From a bacterium (GTDB lineage: Bacteria > Desulfobacterota > Binatia > HRBIN30 > CADEER01): 34,860 bases of DNA. Within the stretch, counting starts at the first letter, position 1. Each line of letters begins with the position of its first letter. The notes beneath the pieces were generated by a model. That model was not told the origin of the DNA and did not search any database. It worked only from the letters and a program-made list of their open reading frames with translations. A program made the position numbers and the translations under genes. The DNA is taken from the NCBI GenBank assembly GCA_030430165.1, contig JAUIGL010000067.1:1-34860 (forward strand). The letters run 5' to 3'. Of the stretch, positions 30,003-34,860 are shown piece by piece.

Positions 30003-32401
30003 CAGTTGAACCGATAGCTCAGATCTCCCCCGAACGTGCGCGGCGCCTCGTACCAGAGGCTCGCGACACCAACCGTATTCGAGATCGGAACGACGTCCTG
30101 GAAGTACGCCTCGTCGAGCAGATTGTTGCCCCACAAGGCGAGCTCGGCGCGGTCATTGAAGAAGCTCCAGGAGAGGCGGGCGCCGACGAGGTTGTAGCCG
30201 TGCTGGTAGCCTTCGGGAACCTCGGGGCCCATCGTCGTGTAGTTGTCGCGGTACGCCCACTGGAGCCGGGCGGTCAGCCAACCCTGCAACCAATCGCTCT
30301 CGCCGAGATCGACCGGCAGAGTGTACTGGCCCGACAGGAAGGTCTGGTAGGAAGGCGAGAAGTCGAAGGTCTGACCGCTCCGGTCGATGATGCTGCCATC
30401 CCGATTCGAGATCGCATTCGGAAAGCTGTCGAAGGTGGCGTCGAGGTAGCCGATCGAGCCCTGAATCACGAGACCGTCGATCGGCTGGCCGGTGAGCTCG
30501 AGCTCGACCCCCTTCGTGGTTGCCTCCGCCGCATTGAGGGTGAGGATCTGGACGATCAGGTTGCCGTCGTCGTCTTCGAAGCTGCGCTGCGAGCTCACCT
30601 GGATGTCGTCGTAGATTCCGTAGAAGGCGGCCAAGTTCAGCACCAGACGGCGATCGAAGCTGACCGTCTTGAGGCCGAGCTCGAAGTTGTCGAGGGTCTC
30701 GGGCTCGAACGGGTCCGGAACCGATTCTTGGAGCTGCAGCGTGCCGTTCAGGCCGCCACCCTTGAACCCCCGCGCGTACGAAAAATAGGTGAGCAGGTGC
30801 TCGATCGGTGTGTCCTCGATCCACTCGTCGCGAGCCCGCAGGGTAAGCGTTGCCGCCGGCGTCCACGACTCGAAGGTCTGACCACCGCTGCCGGAGGTTA
30901 CGTCGGTCGTGCTCACCACGGTCTGGGTGAGGTCCTTGCGGTCCGAGGTGTAGCGAATGCCGGCGGTGAGAGCGAGGTAGTCGGTGATGTCGAGGGTCGC
31001 CTGACCGAAGAGGGCCCATGTGAAGTTGTCGACTTCGATCGGGGTGTAGGTAAACCCATTCGCGGCGGGCACGTCGATCGTGTTGCCGCTGTTCGCTTCG
31101 TCCCAGTACGAGAAGAACCCGGTGACGCCGTTGATGCGACCGTCCCACGCCGAGCCGTTGACCTGCAGCTCCTGCTGAACCTGGGTGGCGCCGCCCGGTA
31201 TTCCGTCGGCGATGGTAGGCCCGGCCTGGGTGAGGTTGACGCCGGGAATCGACGTCGACTCGAGATCGACCCGGTACCTCGAGTCCTGCTCTCGCCACGA
31301 CGTGATCGACTTGACCAGGACGTCCTCGACCAGACCGACGTCGCCGACGTCCCAGTTCGCGATCGCCCAAGCACCGTAGGTCGTGAAGTCGGCCAGCTGA
31401 TGGATCTCCGAACCGGTATCGAACGGACCCGTCGCATCACACGCTTCTTCGATACCCGGGAGGATCACCTGCAGTGGTGCAGCGAAGATGTACTTGCACT
31501 GGCCGCCGCGCCCGTGGCTGCGGGTGCGCGCCCACGAACCGCTCACGTCGATCGTCAGATCTTCGATGGGCTCGAGGCGCAGAGTGCCGAGAAAGGTGTT
31601 GTTGGCTTCGTCGGCCAGATACTCGTCGCGGGTGAAATTGTAAACGTGGCCGCCGTAGTTCTGCGACGAGAAGGCGAAGCGCAGCGATGCGCGATCCTCG
31701 AGCCAACCGATGTCGAGCGGCACGTTCAGCATCGCCCGGCCATCGAATCGATCGTAGTTGCCGAAACGAAAGAAGACCGAGCCCTCGACCTCGTCCTTCG
31801 GCTTGACCGTCTTGATGTTCATCGCGCCGCCGACCGTATTCTTGCCGAAGAGCGTCCCTTGCGGACCGCGCAGCACCTCGATCTGGGCAATGTCGACGAC
31901 GTCGAAGATCGATCCCTGGGCGCGTGCGAAGTAGACCCCGTCGATGTAGATCCCAACCCCGGGATCGAACGCAATGCCGGTGGTCGACGATCCGATTCCG
32001 CGAATCCGCACCTGGGCGACGTTGGCGCTACTCGTCTTGAGGAACGTCAGGTTGGGAACCAGCTGCTGGACGTCGCTGGTACGGTTGATCCCGGAATCGC
32101 GGATGAGCTGCTCGCTGATCGCGGTCACGGCCACCGGGGTGTCCTCGAGCGCCTCGGTTCGCTTGCGCGCAGTGACGACGATCTCCTCGATCGAGCTCGA
32201 CGAGCGCGTTCGCGCCGGAGATACGGGCGCCGCGCTCGGCCCGGCACCCTGCTCCGCGACCTCGGCGCCGGAAGCGGTCGAGTCGACCTGCCCCCGTGCA
32301 CTTCGGGGAATCACGGCGACGCCGACCGTCGACGCGGCTAGAGCCACGAGCACCGCATGCTGCGCCAGCGACGACGCACGCCAAACACAAGAACGAATCA
32401 A
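30002..32401 (-). CDS. TonB-dependent outer-membrane receptor
   Basis: An outer-membrane receptor of about 799 residues. After an N-terminal signal ending near AVIPRSARGQ comes a Ser/Ala-rich linker and the TonB box region EEIVVTARKR, then the plug domain with TPVAVTAISEQLI, VQQLVPNL and VRIRGIGSS, and IEVLRGPQGTLFGKNTVGGA, a hallmark of the iron- or substrate-uptake receptors. The beta-barrel fills the rest and ends at SYRFN, an aromatic final strand. The carboxylesterase, DUF3604 and hydrolase neighbours suggest import of an ester-bearing compound rather than a siderophore. I start at TTG 32401, 7 nt after GAGGAG; the longer frame from TTG 32416 would have this GAGGAG inside the coding part. 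Confidence 0.92.
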   Translation of the reverse strand: MIRSCVWRASSLAQHAVLVALAASTVGVAVIPRSARGQVDSTASGAEVAEQGAGPSAAPVSPARTRSSSSIEEIVVTARKRTEALEDTPVAVTAISEQLIRDSGINRTSDVQQLVPNLTFLKTSSANVAQVRIRGIGSSTTGIAFDPGVGIYIDGVYFARAQGSIFDVVDIAQIEVLRGPQGTLFGKNTVGGAMNIKTVKPKDEVEGSVFFRFGNYDRFDGRAMLNVPLDIGWLEDRASLRFAFSSQNYGGHVYNFTRDEYLADEANNTFLGTLRLEPIEDLTIDVSGSWARTRSHGRGGQCKYIFAAPLQVILPGIEEACDATGPFDTGSEIHQLADFTTYGAWAIANWDVGDVGLVEDVLVKSITSWREQDSRYRVDLESTSIPGVNLTQAGPTIADGIPGGATQVQQELQVNGSAWDGRINGVTGFFSYWDEANSGNTIDVPAANGFTYTPIEVDNFTWALFGQATLDITDYLALTAGIRYTSDRKDLTQTVVSTTDVTSGSGGQTFESWTPAATLTLRARDEWIEDTPIEHLLTYFSYARGFKGGGLNGTLQLQESVPDPFEPETLDNFELGLKTVSFDRRLVLNLAAFYGIYDDIQVSSQRSFEDDDGNLIVQILTLNAAEATTKGVELELTGQPIDGLVIQGSIGYLDATFDSFPNAISNRDGSIIDRSGQTFDFSPSYQTFLSGQYTLPVDLGESDWLQGWLTARLQWAYRDNYTTMGPEVPEGYQHGYNLVGARLSWSFFNDRAELALWGNNLLDEAYFQDVVPISNTVGVASLWYEAPRTFGGDLSYRFN

Positions 32402-32408
32402 GAGCCTT

Positions 32409-32414
32409 CTCCTC
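32409..32414 (-). promoter_or_regulatory. Ribosome binding site that decides the TonB receptor start
   Basis: GAGGAG read on the minus strand, 7 nt before TTG at 32401. It overlaps the alternative TTG at 32416, which has no ribosome site of its own, and so favours the shorter protein. Confidence 0.6.
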
Positions 32415-32484
32415 AATCAGACCGGGCTGCCGCACTAGCCGAGTCCGCGGCAGAGATCGCAACCACCCGCTCGGAGTCTTGGAT

Positions 32485-32497
32485 TGACTGCCAGTCA
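32485..32497. promoter_or_regulatory. Candidate operator dyad upstream of the TonB-receptor operon
   Basis: TGACTGCCAGTCA: TGACTG, one base, CAGTCA, a perfect dyad. It lies about 84 nt upstream of the TonB receptor start and just after the carboxylesterase stop. The TetR protein in the operon (25433-26065) is a candidate binder. A short transcription-stop hairpin is the alternative, but no T-run follows. Confidence 0.4.
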
Positions 32498-32499
32498 CC

Positions 32500-34860
32500 T
32501 CACGGCGTGCGGCAGGTCAACCTCTTGCCGTTCGGGTGCAGCACGCAGTCGCCCTCGTCGAAGATGAGCTCGCCACACTGCCCGGCGGCGCCGTCAGTGG
32601 CATCGCCGAGCACCAGCGACAGCCGCAGAGGGCCGGACGCCGAGTACGAGCCGCGCGCCGCGGCCAGGCGAACGCGCACACCGTCACCGGAATCCGTATC
32701 GTCGAGCGCGCGGATGCGGCGCACCCCTCCTGCCGAGTCGGCGGCACAGCCAGCCGGGACGCTGTTGGTGCGGTTCCGGTACGACTGCCGCTTGCCGTTG
32801 CGGCGCAGCGTCCACCCGTCCTTCGGACCGCACTGCGGCGGCGTCCCGCCCGGAATCGTCTGATCGACGACGAAGCTGCCGCCGTCGCTCATGTCCTGGA
32901 CGACGATTCTCATGCCGCGGTCGTCGAGGGCGAGCGATCCGGACGGCAAGCTGCCGCCGAGGTCTACGGTTCCCTTGATGCGCAGAGCCCCCGATCCGGC
33001 GAGATCGAGTCGCTTCAGGCGAACCAGTGCATCGTCGATCGCTACCCCATCGGCGCAAGGATCGCACGCGTCGCCCCAGTCATCACCGTCGCTGTCGGTC
33101 TGGCCGGGATTGGTGGCGGCAATGCAGTTGTCGCAAGCATCGCCGACTCCATCGCCGTCGCTGTCGAGTTGATCGGCGTTGGCGAGAGCGGGGCAGTTGT
33201 CGGCATCGTCCGCGACCAGGTCGCCATCGCCATCGAACGAATCGATCAAAGCGTTGAGCGCGTCGCAGCGGCCGCCGCGGTAGGTCGGCGGCAACGGGTC
33301 CGCGACGTCGAAGCTCCACTCGTAGTGATCCTCGGCAGCCCCCCAAACGGGCCAGGCAGCGGCGGTCGTGGCGGGCACGCCGGAGGCGGCAAACCCCGCC
33401 CACGCAGTCATCATCTCGGTCGCCAGGGCGGCGTCGTCAGCGTCCGGCGCAAAGAAGAGCGAGGAAAGCTGCGGCGTCGTCCCCAACACGAAGAAGACGT
33501 CGAGACTGTGAAACGCACCGAGTCCCTCGAGCCCGAGGCCCGGCACCAACGGCGTAACCGTGTGCGAAAACTCGTACATGTAGGTGTCTGCCCCGGCACC
33601 GGTGATCGCGTCGGCGATGCGGGCGACGTGACAGTTCATCTGCAAGTCGCCGAGCAGAGTGTGGAAACTGGCGACGTTGTCGGCAGAGTCGGCCGGCGCC
33701 GGATAGAGCGTGAGGACATCGTCGGCGATGTCCCCGAGCGGCAGCGGCGCGAAGAGGGCACCGCCGTCGCCGGCGAGGAAGTCCCGCACCGCTTGGTCGT
33801 AGTCGGCCTCGATTGCTGCGGCGAGAGCCGGGTCGAACAGCGTCAACGGAGTGGTCTCGTCACGCGTGGCACCGATGATCACCTCGTCGACCGGCAGCGG
33901 TTGTTGCGACAGAACCGTCTGCGGCTTTCCGGTGAGAACGTAGCCGTCGATCGTCTCGCGGAACATGAATTCGGAAACCGGCATCGATTGGAGCGCAGTG
34001 ATCGCGTCGGCCGGAAGCGCTCTCAAACAAGTCAGCCGATCCGCGCCGGGTGTCGTGCAACCGAGCGCCGCGGCGACCGCGTTGCTGCGGTCGACCTTGG
34101 TCAGTCCGTCGACCGCCGACCCGGGCGTGGTGCGAAGCGGCAGTGCGACCTGACACGGACCGCTCTGCATGATGGCGCGTTCGAAGAGCCCATCGCTGAG
34201 CGGCGAAGAGAGCAGCGAGCACACTGCGCCGCCGCCCGCCGACTGGCCGAACACGGTGACGCTGTTGGGGTCGCCACCGAAGCCGGCGATGTTCGCCTTG
34301 ATCCACTGCAGCGCCCGGATCATGTCGAGCACCGCGTAGTTGCCGGCAGAGCCGTCGGGATCTTCGGAAACCAACTCTTCGGTGCCCATGAAGCCGAACA
34401 GGCCGAGCCGGTACTGGATCTTGACCAGGACGACGTCACCGGTGGCGGCGAGGTTCGGCGTCGACGCGCGCTCGCACCCCTGCGTGTAGGCGCCGCCGTG
34501 GATGTAGACCATGACCGGACGCGACGGCGCCGGTGGCCACGACGCGACCGGAGAATAGACGTTGAGGGCGAGGCAGTCCTCGTCGCCGGCCGGGGAATCG
34601 GAGGGAACCCCGTCGGCGCAATCGTTGCCAGCCGAGATCTGCGGACAAGCGTTGGCGAAGGTATCGGCGACCAGCATCGAAGCGCGGGTCGCCGGCGCTT
34701 GCGGCCTGGCGAAGCGAAGCTCACCGACCGGCGGCGCCGCGTAGGGAATACCGCGGAACTCCCAGACCCCCGACGCCGCGTCGAACACACCCATCACCGG
34801 GCCCTCGGTGGTCGCCACCTGACCCGGCTGAGCCACGGCGGCCGCGGCAAAGGTCGCGCA
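32500..34860 (-). CDS. Type-B carboxylesterase with thrombospondin type 3 repeats, 5' end outside the window
   Basis: The frame is open to the right edge; 786 codons are present, and upstream of GTG 34836 the residues are ATFAAAAV, so a signal peptide is probably cut by the window edge. The esterase domain (about residues 1-510) has VYIHGGAYTQG (oxyanion hole), FGQSAGGGA (Ser; Gln replaces the usual Glu of GESAG), ATRDETT (acid) and GAFHSLDVFF (His). Next come calcium-binding thrombospondin type 3 repeats, DGDGDLVADDADNCP and DSDGDGVGDACDNC. The last 180 residues are a Cys-containing beta-rich domain with two NGKR segments that I do not recognise. The protein is likely secreted or surface-bound. 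Its stop is about 100 nt before the TonB operon. Confidence 0.88.
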   Translation of the reverse strand, partial: CATFAAAAVAQPGQVATTEGPVMGVFDAASGVWEFRGIPYAAPPVGELRFARPQAPATRASMLVADTFANACPQISAGNDCADGVPSDSPAGDEDCLALNVYSPVASWPPAPSRPVMVYIHGGAYTQGCERASTPNLAATGDVVLVKIQYRLGLFGFMGTEELVSEDPDGSAGNYAVLDMIRALQWIKANIAGFGGDPNSVTVFGQSAGGGAVCSLLSSPLSDGLFERAIMQSGPCQVALPLRTTPGSAVDGLTKVDRSNAVAAALGCTTPGADRLTCLRALPADAITALQSMPVSEFMFRETIDGYVLTGKPQTVLSQQPLPVDEVIIGATRDETTPLTLFDPALAAAIEADYDQAVRDFLAGDGGALFAPLPLGDIADDVLTLYPAPADSADNVASFHTLLGDLQMNCHVARIADAITGAGADTYMYEFSHTVTPLVPGLGLEGLGAFHSLDVFFVLGTTPQLSSLFFAPDADDAALATEMMTAWAGFAASGVPATTAAAWPVWGAAEDHYEWSFDVADPLPPTYRGGRCDALNALIDSFDGDGDLVADDADNCPALANADQLDSDGDGVGDACDNCIAATNPGQTDSDGDDWGDACDPCADGVAIDDALVRLKRLDLAGSGALRIKGTVDLGGSLPSGSLALDDRGMRIVVQDMSDGGSFVVDQTIPGGTPPQCGPKDGWTLRRNGKRQSYRNRTNSVPAGCAADSAGGVRRIRALDDTDSGDGVRVRLAAARGSYSASGPLRLSLVLGDATDGAAGQCGELIFDEGDCVLHPNGKRLTCRTP

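Noticed and set aside
28515..32341. Long plus-strand open frames (about 500 and 713 codons) opposite the DUF3604 and TonB receptor genes
   Set aside because: The sense-strand proteins have clear families; the antisense frames have no domains and arise from GC-rich codon use.
1..34860. tRNA, rRNA, riboswitch or phage genes
   Set aside because: Looked for conserved tRNA-like arms, rRNA stretches and integrase or capsid motifs; none seen by eye. A covariance-model scan could still find a small RNA.

Overview
The window looks like the chromosome of a high-GC, Gram-negative, aerobic, heterotrophic bacterium. A TonB-dependent receptor, several lipoprotein-type signal peptides and an N-terminally anchored periplasmic enzyme imply an outer membrane. 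The gene set suggests a soil or marine lineage in the broad Deltaproteobacteria/Myxococcota/Binatota area: many VOC enzymes, AhpD-like CMD proteins, SnoaL and EthD proteins, amidohydrolase-2, SDRs, a P450, DUF3604, and a thrombospondin type 3 repeat joined to an esterase. That placement is inference; no rRNA or tRNA gene was seen to anchor it.

Layout. 1-2142 (+): tail of an imidazolonepropionase-like amidohydrolase, then an amidohydrolase-2 gene coupled by ATGA overlap to an unknown His-rich protein. 2127-7330 (-): DDN-like flavin protein, MarR regulator, a MITE copy, a large antiporter fused to TrkA-N, CBS and PTS-EIIA domains, and a GH88/GH105-like lipoprotein. 7448-10208 (+): a broken lipoprotein gene, then EthD and SnoaL-like genes. 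10277-13818 (-): Gfo/Idh/MocA oxidoreductase, CMD protein, and an extradiol-type VOC enzyme coupled to an FAH-family hydrolase. 13999-17885 (+): TetR coupled to a PheA/TfdB-type FAD monooxygenase, then a second VOC + CMD pair. 17992-20491: lone carboxyltransferase (-) divergent from an SDR (+). 20521-20710: second MITE copy. 20763-34860 (all -): SDR, P450, glutamine amidotransferase-like protein, a heptamer microsatellite, an M28-like protein, TetR, CocE-type hydrolase, DUF3604 PHP-type enzyme, TonB receptor, and a type-B carboxylesterase running off the right edge.

How the genes may work together. Two systems stand out. (1) Around the divergent FAH/TetR promoter, two perfect copies of TGCAGTGTTACTGCA lie 62 bp apart. 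They probably bind the TetR protein and control both a monooxygenase gene and a dioxygenase + hydrolase pair, which together form a minimal hydroxylate, ring-cleave, hydrolyse route for an aromatic ring. (2) TonB receptor, DUF3604, CocE hydrolase and TetR are packed with overlaps of 1 to 4 nt or a gap of a few nt, followed by an M28-like protein. The operon reads as import plus periplasmic hydrolysis of an unidentified ester or amide substrate, with a 13-bp dyad upstream.

Mobile and repeat content: a pair of about 190-bp MITE-like elements with 20-bp terminal inverted repeats, one copy flanked by CTAG; 17 perfect tandem copies of a heptamer; and a 25-bp-arm inverted repeat. No CRISPR array, integrase or complete insertion sequence was seen.
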